Shown piece by piece: positions 28,594 through 42,960 of a stretch of 64,000 nt of DNA. The stretch is from Papaver somniferum (Eukaryota > Streptophyta > Magnoliopsida > Ranunculales > Papaveraceae). The notes under the pieces were generated by a model that ran no database searches, had not been told where the DNA came from, and saw only the letters and a list, made by a program, of their open reading frames with translations. Both the position numbers and the translations under genes were made by a program. Location of the stretch: contig NC_039359.1 of assembly GCF_003573695.1 (NCBI RefSeq), forward strand, positions 139,525,939-139,589,938, written 5' to 3'. Numbering within the stretch: the stretch's first letter is position 1; the number at the start of each line of letters is the position of its first letter.

Positions 28594-29789
28594 TTACAAT
28601 ATGAGAGTCATCTCCGTTTCAGTGAGTCATCTCCGTTTCATAAAAAGCGATATTCTTTTTTTTTCATTTTGTCTAATAAAAATAAGTCAAATTAAAAAAA
28701 ATCCCTTTTCGTAATACCGAGAGAGTATCAGTCAAACTAAAAAGATCAAGATCATCATCACCTTCGTCAAATACAACTACAAGTGATACCAAGACTCCCA
28801 AGCCGATTCAGACATACTCAGACTTATTACAATTTATTCTGACCGATTCAGAAGACTTCTGCTACCTTTGTTGTTTATGTTACTTTAGATTAGGTTACTG
28901 TATGAGAAAACATGGTTGGATCATTCAAAGATCCCATCACTGCTTTTGGTAATGATGCAAGTTTGTTTTGTGAAGAAACAAACTTGGCCTCCTGATAGTT
29001 TAGGCTACTTTGTTTTATAAAGCATTGAAAAAACCCGGTTGGATCTAGATCTTTTAGAGATCCCATCATTGTTTTGGGCACTGATGCGAGTCTGTATCAT
29101 TATGAGACAGATTTGGCCATTTGATGTGGAGTTACCACATGGGAAGTCTATTTCGATTATAATGGTTGTAAGGGTTGGAGCGAAAGTCAAGAATTGGGGG
29201 AGAAATTTATACTACTGTGGTTGTATGATGATTTTTTTTAATCTCTGTAACGATTCAGATCTCAAATCGGCAGTATTAATGAAAAGTTGAGGCATGCCTC
29301 TTTTATGAAAAAAAAAGAAAAAAAATAAGAATAAGAGAGTATCAAGTTGTGGAAGATGGAAACTCAAACACTTGATAAACATTATGTTTGGATTTTGGCA
29401 AACCGGAGTTGGTGGGGTCATCCTTAGACTAAGAGTGGTCCGAAACAAAAAGTTGTTGCTATATCTAGTGGTAGAGTGAGCCAAAACAAACAACTCTTTG
29501 TTTTGGACCACTCCCTTCATGCCTTTTAATCGTTATAGATGGAAGTGGATGATTAATCCATGGTTCTTTTTGCTTGAAAGAAAAACTTAAGCTCTCCGTT
29601 AAGTATATAATATTAGCATATCATAACATTTTTTCAGTTATTTAAATCCCATTACAAAACAACACTTTCATATAAAAGATCTGAATGATCTTAATTGGCT
29701 CACCAAATTACACAAGAACAAGAGAATTCAAACCTGATAACCAAGAAAAAAGACATAAAGGAAAACAGTAAACTGCCGGGCATTAGGAC
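28594..29789. other. Intergenic, weak ~120-bp duplication
   Basis: Two diverged copies of about 120 bp lie at 28905-29000 and 29028-29125, sharing 'ggttggatc', AGATCCCATCA and ACTTGGCC/ATTTGGCC-type blocks. Frames over them are not supported as genes. The rest shows nothing. Confidence 0.4.
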
Positions 29790-30156
<367 letters not shown>

Positions 30157-31546
30157 CTAAATGCAGGAAGAAAAAAAAGGTCCACGTGTATTAGAATTTA
30201 AAGGTAAAATCGTTTTAAAAGAGGAGTAAGACAAAAAATAAATACATCAAATAGAGAGGGTGTTATTTATTTTTTCCACTAAACGCATTCATGCCAATTC
30301 ATGATGAACTTTCCACAATCGGCCAAACATTTTCACAACTAAAATGGTTTTCATGATTTCATCCCAAAACTAAAAGGTATTGGACAAGAGGAGGAATTCT
30401 TAGGAACGTTCGATTGTGATAAATTTCATCCCACTATGACCAGATTCAATAGGTAGCCAATAAATCTGGTTCTTATTGTTTTGAAAGTCAAACCTAGTTC
30501 TTTTGTTCTTATGGTTATCAGATTTATCCAAACTACTTGATTTTCACTTTAATATAACTTCTGTTCATCCTAATAATCTTAATTTTTAGATCCATCACTA
30601 ATTAATTGGTTGTTTATCAAACGGGTTACTAACTTGATGGATAAATTAAGGCAATTGATATTATAATGATAAATATGGTACCATAATATGTAAATTTGGT
30701 TGTTAGGCATATGAGTATCATGATATACATATGGTTTCCTAATCAAGCAAGGCAGCTAAAGAAAATAAACCGGCCATGCCATTAGTCTTGAAAGGTCTCA
30801 AAACCACATTAGACACAACCGACTTCATATCCAAATCAAATTAATCATCAAATCATATCTTGGAAATAACATCGGAAACACATTCATATCAGATGAACAT
30901 TTGGTGTTTTCACTGAATAAACAATATATAGTCATGTGTAGAACGGTTTGAAATAGTGGGCTCAGCAGATCTGACTGCACATATCAAGAAACTAAATAGC
31001 TCTACTGAAATAAAAAAAATCATGTTAACTGCATTATCTACAATGTGTTCTGCCTTGAGATTCGGACGTAGCAAGACAATTTTGGTTTCCTATAATTATT
31101 CAGGCGTCAGATGTACATCTTTCTTGGGTGTGCCTGGAACATACCCAGCTTACTTGAGCTTATTTTGAATCAATTGATAAAATTTAGAGAAGCAGATTGG
31201 AAAATTAACAATAGCTTCAACTTGTTGGGATTTCGGATCTGTTCCATGTATCTATCTGTATCTCCTGGTTAGCTAATTTCTTATACCTTATCGATGAAAT
31301 TCATAACAAACACATGCACATATGTTATGATCTTTGTTTACTTTTGAAAAAATGTTTCACATAAAGTTCAAATTTAAGATTCGTAGTTAGGGTTGAAGCA
31401 AACTTTAAATCAAGCCTAAACTCAAATCTCAATTGAAATTGATAGAAATCAAATTACATTCATATTTTGATTATAACGATGAACTCGCACAGAAAAAGAA
31501 ACTAACTTGGGGATGAATCAGTACGAATACATGATGAATTCCTCAG
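30157..31546. other. Intergenic, nothing recognised
   Basis: AT-rich sequence upstream of fragment C with only short frames. It may hold decayed introns and 5' parts of the OPR C copy, but I cannot align any exon. Confidence 0.35.
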
Positions 31547-31825
31547 TTAAATCTTGGGGAAATAATTGTTTGGTCTTTTTTAAGTGGTCCCAAGACTATT
31601 TGGTCCATAATTATTTGAATATATAAATTGGACAAAAATACCCTTCCATGTTAGTTTCTACTTATTTTCTTGTAGCAGTTCATTCTGTTTGATGAACTAT
31701 TAGGCTTTTTGTAGATTTCATTTCATTTTGATTCGTGAAAACTCTACAATCCATTATATTCTATGAACTTGATTACACTTCATTAAAATTTCATAAAAAC
31801 TCTGCTATTATGAATAAAAACAAGA

Positions 31826-32347
31826 GTTCATTTTTTGAAATGAACAACTAATAAACCCTACATGAAAACAGAGTTCATTCTTTCAAATGAACACACAATA
31901 AAAACTCCACTATTATGACCAAAATCAAGAGTTCATTCTTTCAAATGAACACCTTAGAAAACCTATAAGAAAACAGAGTTCATTCTTTCAAATGAACACC
32001 TAAGAAAACCTATAAGAAAACAGAGTTCATTTTTTCAAATGAACGCCTAAGAAAACCTATAATAAAACAGAGTTTATTTTTTCAAATGAACACCTAATAA
32101 AAACCTATATGAAACCATAGTTCATTCTTTCAAATGAACACCTAATAAAACCTATATGAACCACAGTTCATTCTTTCGAATGAACACCCCATCAAAGTTC
32201 ATAATTATGAACAAAAATTAGAGTTCATTCGTCAAAATGAACACCTATCAAAAGATTAACTAATTCAAACCTAGAATACAGTTCACTCTTTGAGATGAAC
32301 ACCTAAAACTTCAAGATCTAAGACAAAGTTCATTCTTGAACATGAAC
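31826..32347. repeat. Array of eleven ~20-bp palindromes
   Basis: The core GTTCATTCTTTCAAATGAAC, a 7-bp-arm hairpin, starts at 31826, 31873, 31931, 31978, 32025, 32072, 32120, 32166, 32223, 32281 and 32328. Steps are 46-48 bp or 57-58 bp. Spacers share ACACCTAATAAAACCTAT-type sequence. Confidence 0.85.
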
Positions 32348-32399
32348 ACACACAAAAGTCCATAAAAACTATCAGAGTTCATTCAATATCTTCAACAGG

Positions 32400-33060
32400 C
32401 GGAGATCAATCTTCAACATGAGTTCATCTTCAATGGCAACAGCAACATCACAGAACGAAAAACAGAGTTCATCTTTGTCATCGTCTTCATCATCATCATC
32501 TTCACCACGAGATTCATCTTTGATTTTTGTAATCAAATCAAGATCTCCGTCGTCTTCATCATTCTTCAACAACAACAACAACATTAAGACAACAACAACA
32601 AACATCATCGTCTTCAAAACAACAACAACAACATTCTTCATTGTTCTTCAACAATAACAGATTCGAGTACATTATGTTTGATGACTTCGTCGTCTTTAAC
32701 AACAACAAAGAAGAAGAAAACATAGTTCATTTTAATCAATGAACTTCATTAAATTCATCATCTTCAACAGCAGCAGTAGCAGTGACGAAGAAACACATAA
32801 ATCTTTCGTCGTCTTCATCATCTTCATCGTGTTCATCATCATCTTCAACCGCATCAACATCAAACAGAGAAGAAAAACACAAAATCTTCGTTACAAATCG
32901 TCGTCTTGTTCATCATCTTTATATAATCATCGTCTTCATCATATCTGCATATCGTCTTCATCATCTCTGCAAATCAAAACACTAAAACTCACACAAATCT
33001 TCATCGTTTATGCAGCAACAGAAGAAGAAGAAAAATAGAGAGAGAAACTAGATCTGAAAA
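32400..33060 (+). other. Low-complexity TCATC/AACAAC-rich region
   Basis: Trinucleotide-rich sequence gives Ser- and Asn/Thr-rich open frames on the plus strand (32418-32657, 32782-33038) and acidic ones on the minus strand. They have no domain and depend on the repeat composition, so I do not call genes here. Confidence 0.5.
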
Positions 33061-33224
33061 TATGGAGGTGAGAGAAAGTAAATCTGAAAATAATTTATTC
33101 TCTCTTGATAATTGAGTGTGTATGTCCTATGGTGACGTCATAGATGACGCAACGGTCCCAAAAGGGTATTTCTGCCACTACAAGATGATAATTACATCAT
33201 CCATGACGTCACCCTAGGACCAAC

Positions 33225-34083
33225 CAGCGAGGTATGTGGATTACCTTCTACTTACTGTGTCGATGTTACTGCCCCTCCTTCTATGCACTCCTTGGCAGTT
33301 ACTTACTTTGATACAGTTAAGAAGCAAATCCCCAACCGGTTTTCTATGTCTGCAAGAGATTCTATTTTGTGACAGTGCAATCGTGTCAAGCATGCATATG
33401 ATTATTTATTGGCTGTAGATATTAGTGGGCTCAATCAGTGCCTTGGTACTAGACAATTCAGAGTTGTGCTTTGCTATCGCCTCGGTATCCCACTGTTTGT
33501 TGAGAATGGCTTATGCCCAAGTTGCAACAAACCCATGGACATCTTTGGGGATCACGTACTTCATTTTGCTAAAGATATTGGGGCTAAGTTTCGACACGGT
33601 ATTGTTCGTGATGTTATTGCTGACATTTGCTACAAAGCAGATGTGCCTGCGCGCAAGGAGGTTCCTCTTGGTTTCCTGACAGATGATGACAAAGATTTGA
33701 AGCCTGCTGATATTCTCGTGCTCAATTGGGATAATGGAGAAGATGTTTGTATGGATGTCACAGGAGTATCACCCTTCACTGGAGAAGGTGTTAGATCTTT
33801 TGTCCCGGGAAAGGCTATATCTAGTGCTATTTCACGTAAACACACTAAATACTTGGACAAGTGTGTTGCACATGGCTATGGTTTGGGTGTCTTAGCTTTT
33901 TGTACTTTAGGGGAACTTGGTGAAGATACTCTGTGTTTTTTCAAGCGTCTGAAAAATCGTTTAGTTAGCAATGACGCTAGTAGTGGTTTTGGCAATTTTA
34001 TTTTTCATAGATTAGGAGTTGCTATTCAAAGAGGTGTTGGAGCCCAGCTTGTTGCTAGGTTACCAACCAAAATCTTTGTTTAA
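33225..34083 (+). pseudogene. C-terminal fragment of a plant RT-type (LINE-like) protein with zinc and nuclease-like motifs
   Basis: The frame runs from about 33225 (YFDTVKKQIPNRFSMSARDS), is interrupted by TGA near 33370, and is then open for 224 codons to TAA at 34081. Landmarks are LCPSCNKPMDIFGDHVLHF (C-x2-C...H), RHGIVRDVIADIC, ARKEVPLGF, LKPADILVLNW and DVTGVSP. They match a widespread plant family of non-LTR/RT-derived proteins; the E...PAD pattern resembles a restriction-like endonuclease fold. Only the C-terminus is present, with no RT, and it lies wholly in the MULE-like element, which implies capture. The exact parent family is uncertain. Confidence 0.6.
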
Positions 34084-34247
34084 TTACTCCATAAACGTGT
34101 TATAAACATTTTATCTATTCCTTAAAAAAAACAACAGTAATATATATTTTAAAAAAGAACCAAACAAACAGTTAACTAGGTCAATTGGACCAAACTCACT
34201 CTAATATATTATTTGTAGGACCATTTGGTATTTCCTACTTAAATCTT

Positions 34248-34825
34248 TAATATTCAGCAACCCTGGATGAAGCCCAGTTCAATTTCTTTTTTTCTTCTTC
34301 TAACTAAACTACCCCGGAATAGAGGAAAAAGGTAAAACAAATCAAAAGTACCAATTTGCATCAGCTTGACAGGGTCCACCCCCACAGGTCAATTATTTGA
34401 AATGAGCTCGATCTTGACAATATCAATTTTAAGCATACTCCTGTTCAAAATTGCTAATAGGGGTACCGGTTTTCCTAGGAGTGTACCATTTCCCCAAGCA
34501 AACTGGTACCCCTGTTAGTAGTCATGTTCTTTTCTTGAAGCAGAATGGACTTAAGTTTTTCTCATAGTGGAACTACATTTCTGATAAGAAGTGATGCAAG
34601 CAGTTATTCTAGCCCCAACGTGCTCTGCAGTAAAGGGTTTTGCTATGTGTTGGGCACTCGGGTGAAGTACCAAAAATAACATTAGAAAATTGTACTAACA
34701 TTTGTTCTATTATTGAAATCCCGGTACCAAGAAGACTTTTCACATAAAAGATCTGAATGATCTTAATTCACCAAGCTACACAACCAATAAAAACACGAAA
34801 GCAAAACAGCAAACAAACATGACCA
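34248..34825. other. 3' flank of OPR pseudogene D, nothing recognised
   Basis: Non-coding sequence. A short direct repeat of GGTACC-containing text (about 34461 and 34505) is the only pattern noticed. Confidence 0.35.
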
Positions 34826-34828
34826 TTA

Positions 34829-35614
<786 letters not shown>

Positions 35615-35868
35615 TCATCCTACCTATTTTCAAATATATTTTTTTTTATTTTTAATTTACATCATGATGCATCCAGTTTCACCCTTGCTATTTTTTAAGT
35701 TTATGTCAGGATGAAACCAGATTCATTCTTGCTATTTTTTGGTGTCCATTTCACCCATACTAATTTTTACTCGTCCACTACAACCATGTTTTAAAAATAT
35801 TGGGGCAATTGACCCAATTTCTCGATAAGATATGCTATTTTCCAACATAAATAACAGAATAAAAGAAA

Positions 35869-36967
35869 GGGGGATTTTGTGTTTCCCCCTTAAAAAAGAT
35901 ACATAATTTGCATTACCCCCTTTTCAAATCACTAATAGGTAAAACCCCCTCTAAATTAACTTTTCTGTCATCACCTAGTTAAGTAAGCACGTGCAGTGCA
36001 TGCGTGTGTTATAATAAAATATTAAATATGAGAGACCCCAAAATACCCTGTAGTGAACTCTGTTCTTAATTTGGTTTTCTTCTTCATCTAATTTCTATGT
36101 AATAAGAACTCGAATTTATGGTCAAAAATCCAAGTAGAGAAGGTGTCGTCCATATTGAAGATTAAATGTGGTTGATTGAGAGCTATTTTAAAGTTCTAAA
36201 GGATAAGAACCATTGGGTTTGATTTGGGTTTGAATTTGGCAGCAAGGGTATCAAATTTGTGGGGGTTTTGTTTGGATCTGGGTTTGAATTTGGCACCACC
36301 TTCCACCAACATCACAAACACGTTGTGTGCGTGCAACTGGTAACCATGAAATAACCCATCTCTTGTTAGATTAGCTTTTCCTCACCCTGCAAATTTGGAT
36401 TAGAGAAACCCATTGTCTTAAATCTTCTCAGACACCCAAAACATTCATAAATAACAGTCATTTTATCTATATAAATCAACGTGATCAACCCATTATACAG
36501 ACCCAAGTTCTTATCAAAACTGCCATTACTCATCAAAAGAAGTCAATGACATCAAGAAATTTTCAATCCTTGTTTCTCTGCTTAATAACTTGACCAACTC
36601 CTCTAACAGATCGATATGTTTAATGTAATTGCTAGAATTACAAAATAGTATATGTATTGTGTTGTTCTCTAATGGTGGCGATGTATTAGATATATGAGCA
36701 CTGAGGAGGAGAAATGGAGAAGAATGAGGGATAATAACGATGAGTCCCATTCAATTGATTTTTGTTCTGCCTTTAATCTGTGCGCGACACGTTTTGGAGG
36801 GCATACATGTCTAATCGGGAAAAATTACACACATGCATGTCACATGTGCCAACTTAACTAGGTGATGACGGAAAAGTTAACGTAGAGGGGGTTTCACCTA
36901 TTAATGATTTAAAAAGGGGTAATGCAAATTATGTATCTTTTTTTGAGGAGGATACAATAAATCCCCC
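35869..36967. mobile_element. Non-autonomous MULE with long TIRs, 1.1 kb, in intron 4 of OPR D
   Basis: It starts GGGGGATTTTGTGTTTCCCC and ends TACAATAAATCCCCC. The inverted repeats continue for about 120 bp (AAAGATACATAATTTGCATT ... GTCATCACCTAGTTAAG). The perfect 9-bp duplication TAAAAGAAA flanks it at 35860-35868 and 36968-36976. No transposase frame is present. A second copy of most of it (41148-42137), without the left TIR, is part of the 5-kb tandem duplication rather than a separate insertion. Confidence 0.85.
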
Positions 36968-37123
36968 TAAAAGAAATTTACCAGCTTCAATTGCGTTCCT
37001 TGCAGCACGTCTAAAATCATCGATTATTTATGGGATCTCATCAGTGCTCAATCGACGAAGAGCTGTCCAATCCACTCCGTAGAGGCCAGGTGTACATCCC
37101 TTGTCAGTACAAGAGATTGGAGC

Positions 37124-37576
37124 TGTAGTTGCAGGAAATCCTACACTACACCCCTCATATGATCTCACTATTAATCAACTCATTTTTAGGTTTACACTCT
37201 TAATTTTATTTATCAATATCTGAATGTTCTTACAAGAAAAGATAAAGAAATCAAGAACGATCTCTGCTCTAGACTTTCTCTCTCCTATTTACTTGTTTCT
37301 TACCCAAAAAAGATCTCTTCCTTTCTTTAAAACTCGAATGACTATTTATAAAGAAATACATAGTGGATGACAGCTAATCTGTCCTTTATTTTCGGGTATG
37401 GTCTGCGACATTCTCGCAACCATACAAATGTTAATTTCGCAGAACTATCATATCTTTCTCAGGATCTTTGCCGACGTCATTTATTTTATCATTTCTGAAA
37501 TTGTTCTGCGACGCTGTTGTGCTGTGTCATTGATAATTTTGCTGAAACATTGTCATTGCGAGATTCTGATCCTACA
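37124..37576 (-). repeat. 3' LTR of the 14-kb Tat element
   Basis: It matches 50698-51168; one internal stretch of about 18 bp is missing here. On the right, the minus-strand purine tract GAGAAGAGGCAAGA (37577-37590) is the polypurine tract. Confidence 0.9.
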
Positions 37577-37979
37577 TCTTGCCTCTTCTCATATCCTCTC
37601 TGCAAAGTAGAGAATGATATGAGAAATGCCGCAGCTGCTCATCTTTTCATATTCTGCATTTATCACACGTATTCTTTCTTCCATTTATTTCTCGACACGT
37701 CTTTTGTAACCGTTACTTTTTAACCGATTATATCTTTCCGTATTAATCGTGTTTATTTTCTCGAGGAGAAACTCTCTCTATATATATTCCTTTTCACTCT
37801 CTTCTTCTTTCTTTTTATCTTCTCTGCAACTTCATCGTTCTTCTGCAAGTTCCATTATTGCAACTTTTCTTCTTTCTTCTTCAATCTTTTTAAGGTCTTC
37901 TTCATCTTCATACTATTGCTTCTGCAAATCTTCATAGTTTATAATTTTCGTCAAAACAATCTCCCTGTTATTATCTTTC

Positions 37980-40195
37980 ATGGATTCATCAAGGTTAGTT
38001 TTCTTTTTTCTTCTTTATGAGTTTTGCTGAAATTGATCTTGTTTATTGGCTTATTTGATGTTGTTTATGTGACTCCCATACTCTTGTTATTTCAGCAAAA
38101 ACGCTTCCAACACCAAATTTACAGTTCAGAGCCCTAACATTCCCAAGTCGCAACATAAGGTTGTTGCGGATAAAAGAAAGTCTACGAATGAGAAGGTAGT
38201 AAGAAACACTATGCTTTTATAATAACAATATTGTTGCCTCTGTTTCTTATCTGGATTGTAATTCGCAGGGTGATAAAGATGTTAATAAACCTTCCAAGAA
38301 ATCTCGCCACCTTAAAACTGTTCTTACTTCTGTTCCCTTCCATTTACTCATCTCTTCTAAATCTTCTGCGACATCTTCGCAAGATAAACCTTTATCTCCA
38401 ATTCCCGAAAAAGCTGCCTCAGACTTCATTTCTTCAGCTGATCTCTCAATGATTGAAACTCATCTTGTTGATCCTGCCGTGAATGAAACCTCTTCTCTTC
38501 CCATTGAGAATGTTTCTCAACTTTCTATCTCCACCAGTTCTCTACCTAAGTCTCTTCCTCTTTCGAAAGAAACCGTGGAAGGGATAGAAATTGCCTTCAA
38601 AGTTTTATCTGAAGTTCTGGATGATGTCAAGAAGTATTATATTGATCCTATCAAGTCTAATATTTTCGAAATTCTGAGCAAGCATTTGGGTTCTGACAGA
38701 GCTGCTTCGCAGACAGCTTTGGAAAAAGAATGTAATGCTTTTCGTCTCGAAAATCAGAAACTTCAGAATGTTTTACTGGATCGTGACAATCTTCGCAAGA
38801 AAAATGATGAATTGAGAGGTATGATTTTCTTATCTGTGTCTTTAATTTACCTTTTTAATGGTTTGGTCCTGCCCATATTTAATTATCCTTGAAATCCATC
38901 TTTCACATGTTAAGCTTTAAACCAGAAACGAATAATGGAGAGATATCAATTTGAATCTGCTGTTGAAGAAGCCCGTGTTGATAAAAAAATCTTGATGGAT
39001 CAACCAATTAGATAACCTCTATTCATATTCTATTGATCATATAAATAATCTTACCAATGAAAATACCCAATTAGTTCAAAGACAAGATTTATTAACTAAT
39101 GAAGTATCTCATCTTTCTTATTCTTTAACTAAAACTAATTTAGGGATGAAAACTTTATCAGATGAGAATAAAACCTTGTCCTAAGAGAAGAGAACTTATT
39201 TAAACAAGATGGTGATATCTTCGCAACAACTTAGTATTCTTCAAAAAGTATGTGATGACCGAGAGCAATCTCTTCGCTCTTTGAGAAATGAACTGAAAGA
39301 AGTAACAGAGTCATCTATCGCTGAAAGAGATACACTCATTCAAGGTAGAATAACTTTAAGTGTAAAGGCGAATCAGCTTAAAGAACAATATTCCAAATTA
39401 GAAGAATCTTATTCTTCTCTTGCGAAGAAAAATGCCTTTCTTATTTTTAAAGAGAAAAATCTTCAGTCTCGACTTAAAGGTTTAGTTGGAGATAAATTTG
39501 ATGACGCAATGGACTGTTGGGAGAATAGTTGTCTGTCCTTGATTCAACACCTTATTTCACAAAAGGAAGGTAGTCATAATAGTTTGATTGCCTTAATTAT
39601 CTTTTCTTTGTCATATCTCTCTGAATTCCTTATCTTAATAAAATTTTGTATTTTATCTTTCGCAGAGTCTAAGAAGAATCTTCATTCTTCCATTTCTGTT
39701 TTGGAGGCTAAATATGCCAAAATTCGCAAAGAAAATGCGTTGCTCGTCTCTACCCTTACTGGTTCTCGCGAACGAGCATAAAGAAGACTTGATTATCTTG
39801 CTTATTTTAAGGATATTCAAGATAGGAATCATCCGAGGGCACTTCTTCGCCAAGTTCATCTTCGGGATGAATTCCTTGTAAATGACATTTTATTGTCCAA
39901 CTCTCTTCCTCCTACATCAATTGATCCTTTATAAGTAGATGATGATGAAGTTCCTCGTCCTGCTGATAGTGATTATGATTACGAAAGCGGTGCAGAGGAT
40001 AATTTCTTAGAAGATGAAGAAGAGGTTCCTTCTAAAAAAGCATCTGCTGGTGTTAATCAGAATGAGAAAGAAATTTCTCATGAAGAAGTAATTGCTGGAT
40101 AATCAAGATGCTAGTCAAGGCGAAGATCAAACCGAAATGAAGGAGAGGCTTGCGAGAATATTGGCGAAGAATTTCTGTTATCTCCTGCTACTGAA
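37980..40195 (+). pseudogene. Antisense coiled-coil gene of the Tat element, copy 1
   Basis: This plus-strand gene is antisense to pol. A TATA-like CTATATATATTCC lies near 37779. Exon 1 is 37980-37993 (MDSSS), exon 2 38096-38195, exon 3 38269-38818, each with GT/AG borders; further exons follow from about 38913. The protein begins MDSSSKNASNTKFTVQSPNI, then a basic Lys-rich part, a Ser/Pro-rich part, and long coiled-coil helices (LEKECNAFRLENQKLQNVLL type), ending in an acidic tail. In exon 4 a small deletion at about 39002 and a stop near 39181 break the frame. Function is unknown. Extra, sometimes antisense genes beside the 3' LTR are known in Tat elements. Confidence 0.65.
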
Positions 40196-40482
40196 TTAAT
40201 ACTGAAGCTTGAGCTTCTTATTTAGCTTTGTCTTCTTGAACTGTCTTATTTTTATCACTTTTGCGAGTTACATTTTTCAACCAACTTTGGAGTCAACTTT
40301 TCCTTTTAATATTTTGTTGATGAGAAAGATAATGCTTCTTGTGTATTGATTCCCATACTTGCCTCTCATTATCTTTCTTGCAAAAAATAATCTGTTACGA
40401 ATACTTATAAATATTTTGTTTGATCATATGGTCTTATTTTGCCTTCCTAATTAAAGGTCTTATTATGCCACCTCTTGTCATT

Positions 40483-40795
40483 GCGAAAATCGCAGGACGT
40501 CCTTGCACTTTCATGCAAAACCCATTGATCTTGCCTTAACTTTTTCTTTTGTATTATGGCCTCTTCAGGAATGTTGCGACAATATGACAGGCCTAAATAT
40601 TCTTGCGAAAATAAAGTCCATGACATTGCCGTCTTGCGACGAAATCGCAGGACGTCTTCGCACTTTCATGCGAAAACCAATTGATCTCGTCTTATCCTTT
40701 TATTTTGTATTATTGCCTCTTCAGGATTGTTGCACAAATATGACAAGCCTTAATATCCTTGCGAATAAAAATCCTCATGACATTTGCGTCTTAAG
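40483..40795 (+). repeat. Two ~150-bp tandem repeats with ATCGCAGGACGT motif
   Basis: Each unit begins AAATCGCAGGACGTC and contains CTTTCATGC, TGGCCTCTTCAGGA or TTGCCTCTTCAGGA, and ATATGACA. The pair recurs at 45440-45760 in unit 2. GCGA/TCGC tetramers are strikingly common throughout this element. Confidence 0.8.
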
Positions 40796-42079
40796 ACACT
40801 TATCAGCTCCCTAATGGAGGGTGCCGCCCTTATCTCCCCCTTGTTGCCCCTTCAAGGAGGCGTACTTCTACCATACAAGGTTATCTCCTCCTATCCAGTC
40901 TTAACAAGAACTAGTTGTTTTCGCATCCTCTTACCCCTTTTACCTATAGGGCTTATGGTTACGAGACTGCACCCTAAGTGGGGTTTTCTTCAGGCCGAGT
41001 GCAGTATAAACCAAGACTTGTCAAAAATGGAAAGGTACGCTTCAAACGTCCCTGGCACTCTTGACTCAACTGTGTACCTCGGATCCTTGATCATACCTGC
41101 ACTCCTTGGGAGAGTCCTTATTACCTTAGTCGCCCAACCCAAGTCATCACCTAGTTAAGTAAGCACGTGTAGTGCATACGTGTGTTATAATAAAATATTA
41201 AATATGAGAGACCCTAAAATACCCTGTAATGAACTCTCTTCTTAGTTTGGTTTTCTTCTTCATCTAATTTCTCTGTAATAAGAACTCGAATTTATGGTCA
41301 AAAATCCAAGTAGAGAAGGTGTCGTCCATATTGAAGATTAAAGGTGGATGATTGAGAACTATTTTAAAGTTTTAAAGGATAAGAACCATTGGGTTTTATT
41401 TGGGTTTGAATTTGGCAGCAAGGGTATCAAATTTGTGGGGGTTTTGTTTGGATCTGGTTTTGAATTTGGCACCACCTTCCAACAACATCACAAACACGTT
41501 GTGTGCGTGCAACTGGTAACCATGAAATAACCCATCTCTTGTTAGATTAGCTTTTCCTCACCCTGCAAATTTGGATTAGAGAAACCCATTGTCTTAAATC
41601 TTCTCAGACACCCAAAACATTCATAAATAACAGTCATTTTATCTATATAAATCAACGTGATCAACCCATTATACAGACCCAAGTTCTTATCAAAACTGCC
41701 ATTACTCATCAAAAGAAGTCAATGACATCAAGCAATTTTCAATCCTTGTTTCTCTGCTTAATAACTTGACCAACTCCTCTAACATATCGATATGTTTAAT
41801 GTAATTGATAGAATTACAAAATAGTATATGTATTGTGTTGTTCTCTAATGGCGGCGATGTATTAGATATATGAGCACTGAGGAGGAGAAATGGAGAAGAA
41901 GGAGGGATAATAACGATGAGTCCCGTTCAATTGATTTTTGTTCTGCCTTTAATCTGTGCGCAACACGTTTTGGAGGGCATACATGTCTAATCGGGGAAAA
42001 TTACACACGTGCATGTCACATGTGCCAACTTAACTAGGTGATGACGGAAAAGTTAATGTAGAGGGGGTTTCACCTATTA

Positions 42080-42589
<510 letters not shown>

Positions 42590-42960
42590 TCTTGCCTCTT
42601 CTCATATCTTCTGCGAAGTAGAGAATGATGTGAGAAATGCCGCACTGTTCTCTTTCATATTCTGCATTTATCACACGTATTCTTTCTTCCATTTATTTCT
42701 CGACACGTCTTTTGTAACCGTTTTTTAACCGCTTATATCTTTCCGTATTAATCGTGTTTATTTCTCGAGGAGAAATTCCCTCTATATATTCCTTTCACTC
42801 TCTTTTCTTTCTTTTTATTTTCTCTGCAACTTCATCGTTCTTCTGCAAATTCCATTATTGCAACTTTTCTTCTTCTTTCTTCTTCAATCTTTTTAAGTTC
42901 TTCTTCATTTTCACATAGTTTATAATTTTCTTCGAAACAATCTCCCTGCTATTATATTTC

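Larger units (their letters stand above)
31556..34238 (+). mobile_element. MULE-like element with captured retroelement fragment (Pack-MULE type), 2.68 kb
   Basis: A perfect 9-bp duplication TTAAATCTT flanks it (31547-31555 and 34239-34247). Ends are GGGGAAATAATTGTTTGGTC and, inverted, GTAGGAAATACCAAATGGTC. Similarity of the tips is imperfect, which keeps confidence moderate. Inside are an array of ~20-bp palindromes, a Ser-rich low-complexity stretch, and a fragment of an RT-type gene. No transposase is present. Confidence 0.68.
35971..41147. repeat. 5-kb tandem duplication, unit 1
   Basis: It contains most of the 1.1-kb MULE, the left part of OPR D exon 4, the 3' LTR of the Tat element, and its adjacent antisense-gene region. 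It matches 41148-46112 throughout. The junction has GTCAT at 35966, 41143 and 46108. Confidence 0.9.

Noticed and set aside
32418..33038. Ser-rich open frames as genes
   Set aside because: They come from TCATC/AACAAC low-complexity sequence and are open in several frames and on both strands.
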